NCBI GenBank assembly: GCA_050084515.1
Contig: CM114274.1
Coordinates: forward strand, 19,902,001 to 19,966,000
Reading direction: 5' to 3'
Length of the DNA stretch: 64,000 nt
DNA from: Blasia pusilla
Lineage: Eukaryota > Marchantiophyta > Marchantiopsida > Blasiales
This document shows, piece after piece, positions 10,962 to 23,985 of this stretch. The position numbers and the translations under genes were made by a program. Numbering within the stretch: the first letter of the stretch is position 1; every line of letters begins with the position of its first letter. The notes under the pieces were generated by a model, which worked only from the letters and a program-made list of their open reading frames with translations, did no database searches and had not been told where the DNA came from.

Positions 10962-11736
10962 TGGAGATATTTTGGTACTTCTTGTCTCGTTGTTTGGATG
11001 CCATGAATGATCATGGGATTGTGCGTATTTGTGTGTGTGTTCGGTGACAGCGATGTATGTTGTGTAACGATGTGTATGCGTATGATAACTATCATGTCTT
11101 TTAGGATTTCTTGGTGAGATCTAGTAGAGTGTCTTCGTGAGTAGTGGAGGACACACTTAGTAGGTCGAGGATGACCTGCTGAGGCCCCGGGAAACTTGAG
11201 AGAGCAGGTTTCCCCTTGGTTTCGGCTCATTTGGAGCCATATTGAGGAACTTACTACTTAAGGTAAGTATCATTTTGAGTATATGATTGATTTTCTATTT
11301 TTGGCAAGTGTTCTTTGACCTCCTACATCAGGTGAAGAGCCAAGGAGGTGACTTGGGAGCATAGGTTACCATGGAGAGAGCTTGGGAGAAGGGAGGGGTA
11401 TACCTCAAGGATAGAGAGCTTGAGAGCTCATTCTCTCTTTGTTGAACCTCTTGGCATGAGGCGGCGGAGTTATGGTCTTACTTGCCTTGTGTGTGTAACC
11501 CAAGCCTCTCATTAGGAGAGTGGGTTTGGTTTGACATTGAGAGAGACATGTGAGAGTGCACACATGTGAGAACTATGGTGTTGTGAGAGAGATTGGATCT
11601 TATTTTATTGGAGATATTTTGGTACTTCTTGTTTCGTTGTTTGGATGTCATGAGTTAGCATGGAATCATGCGTGTTTGTGTGTGTGTGTTTGGTGACAGT
11701 GATGTATGTAGTGTAGCGATGTGTATGCGCACGACA
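10962..11736 (+). mobile_element. 3' LTR of element A with duplicated tail
   Basis: The 647 bp from about 11,090 to 11,736 match the solo LTR at 12,788-13,430, with the start degraded to TATCATGTC and the end CGCACGACA. The 128 bp before it (10,962-11,089) repeat the LTR tail at 11,609-11,736, beginning TGGAGATATTTTGGTACTTC in both. The order is therefore tail, body, tail. No matching target duplication is visible around the outer ends. Confidence 0.8.
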
Positions 11737-12787
11737 AATGAGAATCTTAATGCATATATTTATGGAGGGTTTATTTGACTCTCACTTTAATTAAAAACTC
11801 AAACCTTGAAAATTCAAAACATATTTGATGGTATGAATTTTCAATCCCAATTATTATTTAAAAATACATATTCAGAATTCCAACCTCTTTTGCTTGTACA
11901 AATAGTGCGGTTCTCTCAATTCTTTAAAAAAATGAAGCTGAAAAATCCAAATCTACCTCCTTTTTTTGAAATAGGTCATTCTTACTTCATATAAAAAATT
12001 AGAGTTAGAAAATTCCAAGGCTAAAGACATCCACTTAGGTTTTCCCTAAGATATCTTCACATCATGTGTAGTCTTGGACCACATAGTCCACCCATTCTCA
12101 TAGAACATAACTCAAATATGACAAACCATGCATGCTTTACTAGAATAAGCAATGGTTGTATGGATAAGAGCTTGTACTTCCTTAAGACTAGGGAAGGAAT
12201 CCTTAACAACACTCACATTGTCAAGATCATGGCAAATATGAAGGGTAATATATCTACAACACTCATCATCAAACTAAGAATGATTGAGTTATGATGCTTT
12301 TTCCTACATACAAAATCAAAGAACATTGCTAACAGATGGTGTGCATTTATCTACAATAAATTGCTCTCAAGTCGTCCATGCCAAGTCTAATATCAATAGT
12401 GGTGTGTATATAACCAACATATCATTAACTAACCTTTTATATGTAGACTTTAGATATCCTGGACTAATGAAGGCAATCTTTGGTTATTTAGCAAGTTCTT
12501 CTTATTTAACCATACTTATATCTTTGTTCATGTGACTTACACCATGTTATGTGCATACACATTTCCGCACAACATAAAAACATAAACCACCAACTATAAC
12601 AACACTTAACACGTCACATGAATATTTACACCATCACATTAGAGACTACTCAATGACAATCATCCACGAAACATAAAAATCGATCTTGTCACAAATCCTA
12701 CAATCAAAAGTGTGCTTACACAAAACATCAAAACTGTACTATACCCTAGACTTATAGTAGGCTAGAAATGTGTTGGATTCTCGTGAC
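11737..12787. other. intergenic, AT-rich, no gene
   Basis: This lies between the element A 3' LTR and the solo LTR. The short frames at 11,806-12,535 have no domain signatures and low-complexity AT-rich composition. I see no RNA gene or repeat boundary. Confidence 0.55.
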
Positions 12788-13430
12788 TGTCACGTCCTTT
12801 AAGATAGATCGGTGAGATCTAGTAGAGCATCTTCAAGAGTAGTGGAGGAAAGGCCTACGAGGTCGAGGATGACCTGCTGAGGCCCTTGGAAACGTGAGAG
12901 AACACGTTTCCCCTTCGTTTTGGCTCATTTGGAGCCATATTGAGGAACTTACTATTTTAGGTAAGTACCATTTTGAGTATATGATCAACTTTCTATTTTT
13001 AGTAAATGACCCTTGACCTCCTAGATCAGGTCAAGAGCCAAGGAGGTGACTTGGGAGAATAGGTTACTATGGAGAGAGCTTGGGAGAGGGGAGGGGTATA
13101 TATCCCAAGGAGAGAGAGCTTGAGAGCTCATTCTCTCTTTGTTGAACCTCTTGGCATGAGGCGACGGAGCTATGGTCCCTTGCCTTGTGAGTGTAACCCA
13201 AGCCTCTCATTAGGAGAGTGGGTTTGGTTTGACATCAGAGAGAGTGCACACCTTTGAGAGCTATGGTGTGAGATTGTGTAGAGAGAGATTGGATCTTACT
13301 TTATTGGAGATATTTTGGTACTTCTTGTCTCGTTGTTTGGATGCCATGAGTTAGCATGGGATCGTGCGTGTTTGTGTGTGTGTTCGATGATAGCGATGTA
13401 TGTTGTGTAGCGATGTGTATGCGCACAACA
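12788..13430 (+). mobile_element. solo LTR of gypsy family A
   Basis: This 643-bp unit starts TGTCACGTCC and ends GCGCACAACA, with TG...CA termini. It is flanked by TGAC on both sides (12,784-12,787 and 13,431-13,434); if one base is shared with the LTR start, the duplication is the 5-bp TGACT. It has the same body and tail as 11,090-11,736. The matching flanks and absence of an internal region argue for a recombined solo LTR. Confidence 0.82.
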
Positions 13431-16290
13431 TGACTCATGAGATAGAATTTGCATAAGCAAGATGTAAGCCTTGATGGATGTCTTAAATTTTGAGAAACAT
13501 AATCAAAATCTGGGGGAACCTTGAGAAAATCTCAAGTCTCATAAAAGTTGGACTCCAAAAAGACTACAATGTAGCTTGGAACTTTATTGAGCGTTTGGGG
13601 ATTTTTCACATTTGAGATCAGAGTGCCTAGATCCAAACTAGATTTGGAATGAATAAGGTACCATTGGAAAGTTTGTCAAGAGCTACTTCCAATACACAAA
13701 AAATACAAAAAAATACACAAGCAAAAGTCTTGAAATGGTCCCAAAGTAGTTTTATTAATAAATATAAGAGGATCTCCAAGGGAGTTTGGAAATATCGACT
13801 ACACCTCGAGAACTATGGGGGTTGAACCAAGGGCATGTTATGAATTAAGGGTTTGAATTTAATTTTGGGTTTTGACAAGAAGCCAAATCCAAGTGCTCAA
13901 GTTTGGGGCACTAATATTGGACCTTGACCCAAGGCTAGGTTATTGAGTTTTGATTGGAGACTCGTTCAAAGTCCATTGAGTTAGTAGATTTCCAAGTGTG
14001 CTAGACTTGTTTCAGTACCTAGCCTATCAAGGAAGTGTATTAGATGTCTTGAATGACTTGCCTATACAGGAGAGTGAGGAGTTGGGTGTATCCGATCCTG
14101 CCTAGATTAGTTGAGCTTGAGGGGTGACCGTAGATCCATACTTGGGAGAAACAAGGCTTTTTAAACCAAACAAGGGCTGATGTGAGTATGGTTGGGTCAA
14201 CGTTGTCACACCTTAGTAAGCCGAGAAGTAGAGTTTTATCGTGTCGACGACATAGACGATCAAGGGTCTGTTTGGGTGCAACTTTTTCTTGAGTCGTTAG
14301 ATGAGGTTAACGACAAGTTTTTTGCATCATGAACGTTGTTTCTAATGATTCCCTTATTTTTGTCTTTTTCATCCAGGTAACTTGTCAACAAAGTCAAGAG
14401 TCACCAGATAACTTGCGCACGTACGTTACTGTGGGGATGGCTATTTTTGGGGGAAGAGCCTTTTGGCTCTTTTCAAGGCTATTAGAGAGGGAGAGATGAC
14501 TTTCTCATGTTCAGCCTTTGGACCACCTCTCGTGCTTTGTATGTGGAAGGAACTAGTGCGTTAGCATCTCAATTCCCTCATAAGCGAGGGTGGATGTGGC
14601 TCAATATGTTCATGTAGATTCGAGAGTGGATTTGGTTATGTGATCATGTTTTACTCTGATTTTACATGAGAAAGATGTGAAGGGGCATGGGAGAATTTGT
14701 TGTATGCAAGTCGGAGAGCGGATTGCCTTGGTGGGGAGCCCTTGGAGACATGTCTATGCGTTTTTTTTTGTCTATTTTTGTATAAAACGTCCTGCACAAA
14801 AGTACTTCCCATTTTTCTCTCAAGTTTCCTTGGAGCAAACTAACGTAGGGAAGAAATATTGTGTAGCAAGAGATTGCGCTTGGGTGTAGGGCGGAGTGTG
14901 GCATTGACGGGTGAGTGTGCATCTCAGAGCAAAAAGAGAGAGAAGGTGTGTATTCAGATCTTGCAACTGCCAAGAGGCTAGTTAGGTCACGACGAGGTTA
15001 GGGTTAGGTCACATGCCCACAAGGTTAGGGCAAATACGTAGTTGAGTAGCTGCAAGAGAGAAGTAGTGACACGAGGTACAATCAAGGTATGGGTGGACAT
15101 CAGAAAGAGGGAGTCATACCCATAGGGACGCGTGCAAGTGAGGGTGTGGTCATAGTTGGGTGTGCCTTGAGGGTAAAGCAACGGCATAGGGCAACATGCC
15201 CAGGTGAGAGAGAGGCTTGAGTTGAGGGGCCCTAGAGTTAAGAGCCGCGGTAAGGGTGAGAGCATAAGAGTCGAAGGGGCTAGCAGGGAGCCATTATGGC
15301 TCTAAAGATAATGGAAGGTGCATAAGGCACAGTGCGAGACTAGACGCGAGTGTGCATGGCGTCGCATAAATTGCATGCGCGGGTGAGGGTACTACCATTG
15401 GGTTCACACCAGATTTAGGGGAAATCTATGCATAACAAGGGAAGGAGTCGAGGTGTTGGAAAGAGGCAACGTGGGGGATATGGTGACAGTTGTGCACCCA
15501 ACGGGTGCAACCAAGGGAATGGGGAGGAGATGGAAGGTCTCTTAAGTGCATAGAGCCGAGAGTGTAAGTCGCACGAGTTGGGGGTCATGTTGCAAAGAGA
15601 GTATGTAGAAGCTTCAAGAGTAAAAGAGATGTTGTAGAGTTTGATGATTTGAGGTTGTTGCGTGGCATAAGTGAAGAGAGGTGGAGGTAGAGAACATAGG
15701 TGGAGCACTTAGCAGTCGCGGTGGGTAGCGTAGGGGGTTGTGCATAGGGACACTCATCCATGCGGATATAAGCAAGGCCATTAGCGGAGTTGGGTTAGTT
15801 GTGTAGGGGTTGCGACAAGGTTAGACATCATGATGTGATAGTTGGGCTAACAAGGTTGGGAGTTGGACGTGGTTGAAGGTTAGACATGGCAAAGGAGCTA
15901 TATGATTGGGGTTACTATGTGGTAAGATGGGCTGATGTGGTAGGAGGGATTTTTCGGACCTTTAGGACATATTTTCACGACATTCTCTTTCTTAGCAGGT
16001 ATTTTCATTTGCGAAAAGCTTTCCTAGCCTTGAGAGTCTGAGGGAGGCGTTCAGACGCATACGACGAGTGATCATTGCTACACATGGAGTGAATGGGGCA
16101 TAATCAGTGTAGTATTGGTGTGGGATTTTGGATAGAGAGAGGCGGATGAGAGTTTGGGATGCGATATTGCTTACACAGCAAAGGGGAGTTTGAAGGGAAT
16201 CTTTGAGTTGTCTATGCGGATTGAGCTCAACATGAGTGAGGAGCAAGTGGTGACAAGAGGATTCCTACCACTGCTAATGGATCCACGGGT
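13431..16290. other. no recognisable gene; decayed element sequence likely
   Basis: All frames are short and carry no domains I recognise. From about 14,890 to 15,950 the plus strand is G-rich and repeatedly interrupted by stops, with an archaic polyprotein-like feel leading into the gag remnant at 16,294. A gag-like phrase just upstream (around 16,200-16,260) resembles the sequence before the knuckles in element A. Most of this is probably old gypsy sequence, but I cannot assign parts. Confidence 0.4.
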
Positions 16291-16293
16291 GTC

Positions 16294-16800
16294 ATGAGCC
16301 CCAAATTTTCCCCAATGCCATTAGAGCGTGCATGTGTGCCTAGAGAATATGATAGATATCATGAGCCCATGGGGCAACGACACGTACCGACAGACGTTGG
16401 CCAAGAGGGACGAATGTTGGCTTGTTGGACATGTGGTGGATTCATAGGCAAAGGGATTTCCCATAACATGATAGAGGGCTGAGGGTCCCTCCGATTGCTC
16501 AAGAGCCACCTAGGATGGCCCCACCATAGTTAGAATGTGATTATTGTCACCAATATGGTCACATTAGAGCCAGGTGTTTTGATCTTCGTCGACAACTATG
16601 TATAGAGGTAGGTCAAGGGCCTGGGGGCGAGAGAGTTCGTGGAGGTCATGGACTTGATGATCATGGTGGTAGAGTTCCACCACCACTCAAAGTAGATGGA
16701 GGACATACACGCAATGCAACTCTCATCAGTTGCATCGATGAGTTGGATCACATGATTTCTCATATGAAAATCATGTAGCCAGTGATGGATGTAGAGCCAA
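16294..16800 (+). pseudogene. second decayed gag with zinc knuckles, A type
   Basis: Read across frames, this contains CWTCGG, a lost His-Cys half, then CDYCHQYGHIRARC with intact C-x2-C-x4-H-x4-C spacing. A Gly-rich stretch and VPPPLKVDGGHTRN follow. The order and wording match the gag of element A at 6,601-6,990. The frame is broken by stops at 16,480 and beyond, so only an open fragment remains. Downstream to about 17,600 I see no reverse transcriptase or integrase, so the copy is a truncated relic. Confidence 0.65.
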
Positions 16801-17893
16801 AAGTAGCTACTTTAGCTCTAGCCTTGACATTATATCAGGATGCGAGGGATGATGACGCTGATTTGAGATTTATGTGTAGTGCCTTGCCTGGCATCTATCA
16901 AGCCTACGCGCAACCCACACCGGTCCACCTTGTGCAAGCCTTGTCTTTGCATAGCTTAAGCTCATCCTACCAACCTTATCCTGGCCTTATGCGAGACTAT
17001 TGAGATTTTGTGTAAGCTTATGGCAGGCCGGTATGGGCTACAAAATGGGTGGTAAGAATGGGTGACAAGTTCCTAGATTGAGTGCGGGGTAGTTGAGCCC
17101 GGGTCTACATTGGAAGTAGGGCAAGCTTGGGTTCGGACCACGAATACCTAGGCTTGCACTCACATGTTTGTCCTAGGGACACACATAAGGCCTCAAACAT
17201 GGACTTCATTTGTATGCAACCTTGTTTGGTTGGAGGCTACTACGGTGGTGACTTCGGGTGTTGTGAGAGTGAGGTTTAGGGTTTGGTTCATATAGACCCA
17301 CAAGAGGGGACTGATGGGCAACATGCCACGATTCTTCAATCTTTAAATTTTTTGAAGGCACTCCATATATTATCGATGGTGCCTAGATGACTAGTAGAAC
17401 CCACGTGTGAGATTGATCATGAGGAGCTAGAGAGGCAATTTTTCTGCCGGCTCAGGTGGAGCCAGTGTCAACCACATTGTTGGAGTTAGCCACTAGGGTA
17501 AGCCAAGCTCCACTTTTTTTCTAGCGTGTACTTGGCGTCAATGGGAGTTAGACCAACAGTGTCGTGTTAAGAGCCTTTCTTCAACTAAGGGCGGACCTTT
17601 TCGCTACGGAATTCATTAATGCAAGATAACTTATTTCAAAATTTTCTCCTATTTAGTATAAAATTACAACGTATACCATGATCTATTCTCTAACGATAGG
17701 GATTCCAAATGGTTGTTTCTAGACAATCACTTCTTCGTAGCACCTAATCTTGAAATTCCAAACTATGAAGACTATGTAAACTATTCTGCGTTTGAATACT
17801 AAGAAAATGACACAACTTGTATTGAACCCTACTAGAGGAGCTAGGCCTATTTACATCCATAAGTTGCTAAAAAAGGACATACAATATCAAATC

Positions 17894-17957
17894 TCAAGTA
17901 ATCACGTTGATGACACTTAAAAGTATCAAGTAATCACGTTGATGACACTTAAAAGTT
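17894..17957. repeat. two-copy 32-bp tandem duplication
   Basis: TCAAGTAATCACGTTGATGA and the following 12 bases occur twice head to tail at 17,894 and 17,926, identical apart from the last position. The identity implies a recent slippage or local duplication in otherwise decayed DNA. Confidence 0.9.
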
Positions 17958-19558
17958 GGTGATTGCATGACTTGGTTCATGAATATCTCTCCGAAATGAT
18001 AGACTAGAGAGTGAACAAACCAATGCTTATCTTCAAAGAGGACCTTTACATGATATAGGTTAAGGAAAGGGAAATTGGGTATCATTCGTGCTCCACCTCT
18101 AGCCATGATTGACAAACATCACCTTGACATCTACATTCTTCTCTCTCCCTACATAGTTTAAGATCACAGATGACCTTTATATTTATTCCCTCAAACTCAT
18201 AAATGAATGTCAAGTTTTCTCAAATTTTAGCCTACACTCATAATCTTTCAACCCCTTTAGAATAGATTATGCCCAAAATATTCTCCCAAGACGGGTAATC
18301 CACTCTCATTGGAAGAGTAACCAAGTCCAATATCATAATCTCAAGAAAGAGAAGCACAACTCTTATAAGATAAGATGCCTCTCCAATATTGTCGACTCCA
18401 TAATCGTCAAACTTCGAACCGCTCAAGAATGGATCATGGTCAGGTTATTCTCTCAAGACGGGGATTTCCAGTAAGAGTGGAAGAGCAACCAAGCCCAATA
18501 CCATTCTCTCAAGAATAACAAAGATAACCCGCAAAAACTGATATTCAATGTATTGAACCCTTGAAGTTCTCTTCTCTTTATAGACTCATAAGTGATCCAC
18601 AATAATATAAAATAAGACCAATCTTATCTTGTGTCAGATGGATTTCTCTCAAGGCTTAGCCAATACCCTTTGCAAATATGTAGGTTCCTATATTTATGTT
18701 TTCAACACCTCATTAATCACCTCCTTTTCTATAGTCATGCCGGCATAAATAAGGTACGTACCAACCCACTAATTTACTTTTATTTTTCCCTTATCTCGTT
18801 TATAATCTTATTTCCTAAAGTTGGGCTAGCAAAAATGAGGTACCATAAGAGGTTTAACAACCCCCTCTAAAACTCCAAAAGGAAATTCCCATGGATTTTT
18901 GAAAGGTAATGTATCACATAATGTTATATATGATCATTCCAAAACATACCATCTAACTCCCCTAAAATAATAATACTAATTGGAAGAACCTCTTGGACTA
19001 ATTTTGGGCACCAAGGTAGATAATGTGAAGAAATCACAATGTTGATTTTCTTCATAGAAAAGCTTGATTTTGGCGAAAGAAAAAATCTTATGAGATTTGT
19101 GTGATATTTTAATCCAAGAATATCATGAAGTTTATTAATTAATGGGTTAGAAATTAATTTTGTTTCTTGAGAGATAGAGCACAATTTCACTTTTTAATGT
19201 CAAAATTTTGATTTTTTTCCATTTCCAAAATTTCTTAATTAGTATATGTTATAATCGGGGAAATATTGCATTGGAACAACTATTATGTATGGAATTTCAA
19301 GATCAATAACATCTTTCGCCATCAACTACTATAGGATTATATCACAAGCAACAAATCCAATCCTACAAGAGACATCACTAACAAAAAGATCATAATATGT
19401 TTATCATTAATGCATCTATGATAGATCACATTCAAGATGTAAAGATTTCAAAAGATCGATTCGATACATTAGTTAAAATTTTCACGATGTAATCTCTTTA
19501 GCTGATTGTATAAATATGAATGTGATATATTTATGATCTATCTTATGTAAATGCATGT

Positions 19559-19583
19559 TTTGTGTGTGTGTGTGTGTGTGTGT
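19559..19583. repeat. (TG)n microsatellite
   Basis: An uninterrupted TG dinucleotide run of about 11 units in AT-rich spacer. Confidence 0.92.
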
Positions 19584-20758
19584 CAATCATATATGTTCAT
19601 GACAGATTTGCCTAGATTTAAATATATAATAATCGGAGAGCAGTATATTTCCCATATGATTTTCATTACATAACTTCTATATACAATATGATATAGCAGT
19701 AAGATTTTTGTCTGTACGACACAATGGATGAGATGATTGGAAATGAAAAGAGAATGATATTGTGAAATTATTGGACAAATGTTAAAATAAAAAATGAGGT
19801 TTAATGTTCAAAAAGATAACTAAAAATTAACAAAGTTAGACTTTTTAATGATGCATATCTAACATTTTTTAAATTCATATCTTATGATTCTTTTTGTTTA
19901 TTAATTGGAGAAAAATTAAGTCCCCATTTTTCAATTAAGGAAAGAAAGTTCTTCCTTTTGATCAATTCTTTTTTCCTAAAATAGAGTCTAAATTTTCTTC
20001 CCAATCGAACTGGAAAGTTCAAAATAATCTAGAAAAAATATTATTAATAAGAGAGTTTCCAACACTCTCTTATTATCTATTTTCATTTTCCCCCAAAATA
20101 AGAAATAATTTAACCTCCACTTTAAAATTGAAAATCGTTTTTGTAACAATCATTTTGACATTAAGGTTTTAAATTTACTCTTATTATTGGTTTCTCCTTA
20201 TCAAATTTAAAATTAAAATAATAAAAAATTATTTAAATAAACTGTTTTCATGATTAAAAGCTTCCCCTCATCCTACTCTTGAATTAAGTGTAATAAAAAT
20301 AAAAATATTTTTTTTCAAAAGTCACATATTCACAAGTCTTCAAAATTATCCAAACGTTCATACAATATCATCTATTATTTTTATGTGATAGAAATTTTCT
20401 ATATTCTTAATTTCTATAATAATCTTTACTAGTTGATTCCTACGATTCACATATTGAAATTTTGATAAATTTTAATTACGAGTCCAAAATATAATTTTAA
20501 TAATGTTACTCTATCGGCAAAGAACTAATGTATTGACTATAAAAGATATGTACGTAGAAAAACTGTGATTCGAAAATGAAGAACATAGATAACATAACAA
20601 TAATATACCACACTTATATGGAGAACAAAATTTAAAAAGGAGAAATATTGCATAACTCAAGGTCATTGGATTATACGATTAATATGCACTATTACAAGAA
20701 ACTTTATGAGAACTCTCGCCAATGTAGGCATTGAAAGACTCGCTATGGTTGGTTAAGT

Positions 20759-21115
20759 ACATGATTATCTATTTTTCCTATATTATTCTTATAGAATTTC
20801 CTTTCATTTTGTAGATTCTTTTCATTGAGGTCGTTCATCTTTTGAGGACCAATCCAAATTAATTTAAAATAAAAATAAAAGTAAATCCTGCTTAGTACCG
20901 ACCGGATTTACCTAGTCGGGCTGACTCGTGCATGAGTTGATTTTCCTAGATTATTCTTAGAGAATTTCCTTTCATTTTGTACATTCTTTTCATTGAGGTC
21001 GTTCATGTTTTGAGAAAAAAAACCAAATTAATTTAACAATAAATAATTAGAACAAAACTGAAATCCTGCTTAGTACCGACCGGATTTACACTAGGGCATG
21101 AGTTGAGTTGCATGA
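20759..21115. repeat. tandem duplication of about 180 bp
   Basis: Two adjacent diverged copies share GAATTTCCTTTCATTTTGTA, CTTTTCATTGAGGTCGTTCA, CCAAATTAATTTAA and CCTGCTTAGTACCGACCGGA, each followed by a GCATGAGTTGA block. The copies lie at about 20,759-20,940 and 20,941-21,115. Function unknown. Confidence 0.82.
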
Positions 21116-23985
21116 TAAGGAGAAGGATTTATCGCGAGGCATAGAGGAGGCTATACAAGAAAGTACAGGGATAATCAATAAAATAGACCAGGGACCTATA
21201 TGACAGTTTTCTTAACCTTACGGAAACACCGTACGGGCAGTACGTGGCTATGTGTCCATCACATCAAGGATATTTCTTTTCTTTCTTTCGGTCCGGTTTC
21301 AACTGGCCTCTACCGGAAGGAAAAGAATGAGAAAAAATTCTAGGCTCGTGAATGTAGCCCCGCAAAGAACGTTTCAGGAAGTACTGGCAAGGCCACCTTT
21401 AAGATCCTTTCCCATTTTATTGCTCGTGTGAGTGGTGTGATGAGTGATCTTAGCTCTCATTCGTTCTTTTGTGCTCAATATCCAATAATGTTCGACCTTT
21501 TACTGTCACCTAGCTTTCTGCATTCACCTCAGGTGATCGCACGGCGTAGCCACGTTTGCAAAAACGCCTGCCGTAGAACATCTTGTTTTTTCCCCCTCGT
21601 GGGAAAGCCACTTTGTTCCGCGTCCAACGGCGTACGCGAACCTCATCAAAGAGTCCTGCTGATACTGCGTCGTCTGGAATTTAGATGTGAGGTCTGCGAG
21701 TGAGCAACAAGCAAACCATCCTTTCGTGCTGTATTATTCAATAGCGCGTCCCGGTCTGTAGTCGCCAGCCACGTTTATCTCGCGGTGGACGGCACCCAGA
21801 TTTTAGCGGCGGTCGCAGGAAGAAGGGTCCAACTCGGTCCAAGGCTAGCGTGAGTACTTCCGATTTCAGCGATGGCTACGGCAGCGTGGTGTGGTGCCTG
21901 CGGGGTTTACGGGGACACACTGACATTGACCGCAGCGACTCCCTCGCTCCAACTTGGTGGGGGTTGCGGAAGTGGCGGCTTCTTTCTATTTTTTTGGTCT
22001 CTTTTGTATCGTGATGGGTTTCCCATCCCTTTTTTATTTGTGTGAATGGCGAGACCTTTAGGTGCAAGTTCACGGCTATTGTGGTCTTGTGGCCGGGAAA
22101 GAGGTGCCGGAGTGGCACGTTCGTAAAAATTTGCACGTCTGCCTAACTGGCAGCATTTTACCAGCCTTCTGCTACGCTGAAGCAGGCGACGTCCCTGGAG
22201 GCAATAATATTCAATGTTTACGCGGGTTACAGATAGCTCCCACGCTCCGTCCAACGTATTCCCGGCAACGCTTCTGCCGAGGCGTGGCCACGGCAAGGCA
22301 TAAAGTGTAGACGCTCGAGGGTTGAGGGCGGCCGAACACATGGGACGTGTTTGAACACTTCCCTCCTGTCCATCCGTTGGCAGCTCTCTTTCTCACAACC
22401 GACAATCGAGACAACCATTGGCACCCAAATTGACCCAATGAGGTTCGTTCCTGAGTCGCAGTGGTGCCAGCCAATGAGAGTTCCGAGTCTGCGCGCGCGT
22501 GTGATAACAGCAATTGTATGTGTGTGTACTGTGTAACATGCACCATTGCACGTCATGCACAAGAAACGCAAGAGCGGGGGAGTAAGAAATCACGCGAGAA
22601 CGAGACCAGCGACGAAAATGGAGGATCGTTCGTTCGATCGGTCAAGACGAGCGTAGGCGTGCAGAATTTGTTGTTCTCACGCTCATGCTTCACTCAGTGC
22701 GAAGCATGAGCGTGAGAAGTCGGAGAAAAGACAAGACGGGAGCTACTCGCACGTCTGTCCGGATTCTAGACCCGCGTTGGGGAAGGTGACGAGAGATGGG
22801 ACGAGGGCTTCGCGAAAACCTTCGCTTTTAGGACTAGTATTAAATGTGCGAAATATTTCATGTCAACCACAAAGGCCGGCGTGTAATAATATCACGTGTA
22901 AAGTCACGTTGCTCGATATATGTGGCACGTAGGAATCCATGCATGCATGGGCGAAATCGCGCGTTGTCCAGCTACGCATCGTTTCATGCAGGGAGTGCGG
23001 GAGGGAAGGCGATGGATGGATGGAGCCTGTCGTGAGATGTTAGTTACCTTTAACTTTAGATATGTGCAGTCCGTGTACATCAGGCGTACCGGCCACGCAG
23101 TGGACGGCCATTTTCCATCGTCTGAATAATGGTACGCGTAATATTTAGAATGATTAGGAACGGTAGGCAGCGTACTCCCAAAGGAGCAGGAGTTGCACTA
23201 AATGATCTCAACAACAAAAGATATTAGAGGAAATCGATTAAGATATGAGGATGCGGTTGATTGAATGGCCACATTTGGGAAGCAAGAGCTATGAGCTGGA
23301 GAACGCAAATGATGGTAACTTCCCTCTCTTAGGAATGTGTCGATGTTTTGTGCTCTTTTGTTGTAATAATTACGGTCTCTATGATTGGGCGCATGTCAGA
23401 GGAAAGTTTTCTCAACTTTTGGGGTTCGACATTCTCCGTCCTCTTTCTTCCCTTCATTGATTCAGGCTTTCGGTCTCTTTCCGTCATTACCGGCCCAGGT
23501 GGGCTCGGCTTGCACCGAACATGCTCCCTCGTCCCTCCCGAGCGCCGGACCTAAAACCTGAGATGTCACCATTTAACGGGGGTCGATCAAAGGGGAAAGT
23601 TCACCTATCCGCTATCACTTCCGTGCTGTTGCATGGATCTTATTTGGATGCTATCTCGCCGTACAGTACGTGGCTATGATTGCGGGAGCTCCCCGGGGTG
23701 CCGTACCCGGAGGCATATGTAAGGCATTCATTGTGAGCATTTAATGCGTCGCTAAATACACGCACCAAATGGATCGTAACTCGGTCGCAGATTGGGTCGT
23801 GTTCATCATTGGCCGCATTGGCGTGCCGAGGCGACATTTGGTGGGAGGGTACCAAGTACAAGGGCAATTTAGTTGGGCCATATATATTTCTTTTTTATTA
23901 TAAAATAAATCTCTCATAATGATAAAGAAAGGTAATAAAATGTCCATACATTCCGAATCCATTTTATTAAAAAATAAACACCAGT
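21116..23985. other. GC-richer non-coding stretch
   Basis: Base composition rises compared with both sides, and overlapping frames of 60-144 codons appear on both strands at 21,428-23,130. None has a domain, biased codon pattern or recognisable family. The mixture of frames on both strands is what GC-rich non-coding DNA produces. A promoter or long non-coding RNA is possible but unsupported. Confidence 0.45.
22674..22718. repeat. perfect 18-bp inverted repeat, 9-base loop
   Basis: TTCTCACGCTCATGCTTC at 22,674-22,691 is followed by ACTCAGTGC and the exact reverse complement at 22,701-22,718. The stem would fold in DNA or RNA. It is too short for a typical plant microRNA precursor. Confidence 0.9.

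Larger units (their letters stand above)
16801..20686. other. non-coding, increasingly AT-rich spacer
   Basis: No frame here carries a recognisable domain. The first 700 bp may be further decayed gypsy sequence. From about 17,600 on the DNA is AT-rich with many poly-A/T runs. A diverged direct duplication is visible (around 18,278-18,345 and 18,440-18,510, both with CAAGACGGG and GAAGAG.AACCAAG.CCAATA). Confidence 0.55.

Noticed and set aside
14995-15012. GGTTAGGGTTAGG as telomere repeat
   Set aside because: Only two TTAGGG-like units, isolated, and not the usual plant TTTAGGG.
20687-20702. CACTATTACAAGAAAC as a CACTA transposon terminal repeat
   Set aside because: The word resembles CACTA ends, but no matching inverted end or target duplication was found.
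21876-22571. Several overlapping frames of 60-144 codons as a protein gene
   Set aside because: Open on both strands in GC-rich DNA, with no domains and no plausible splice structure.
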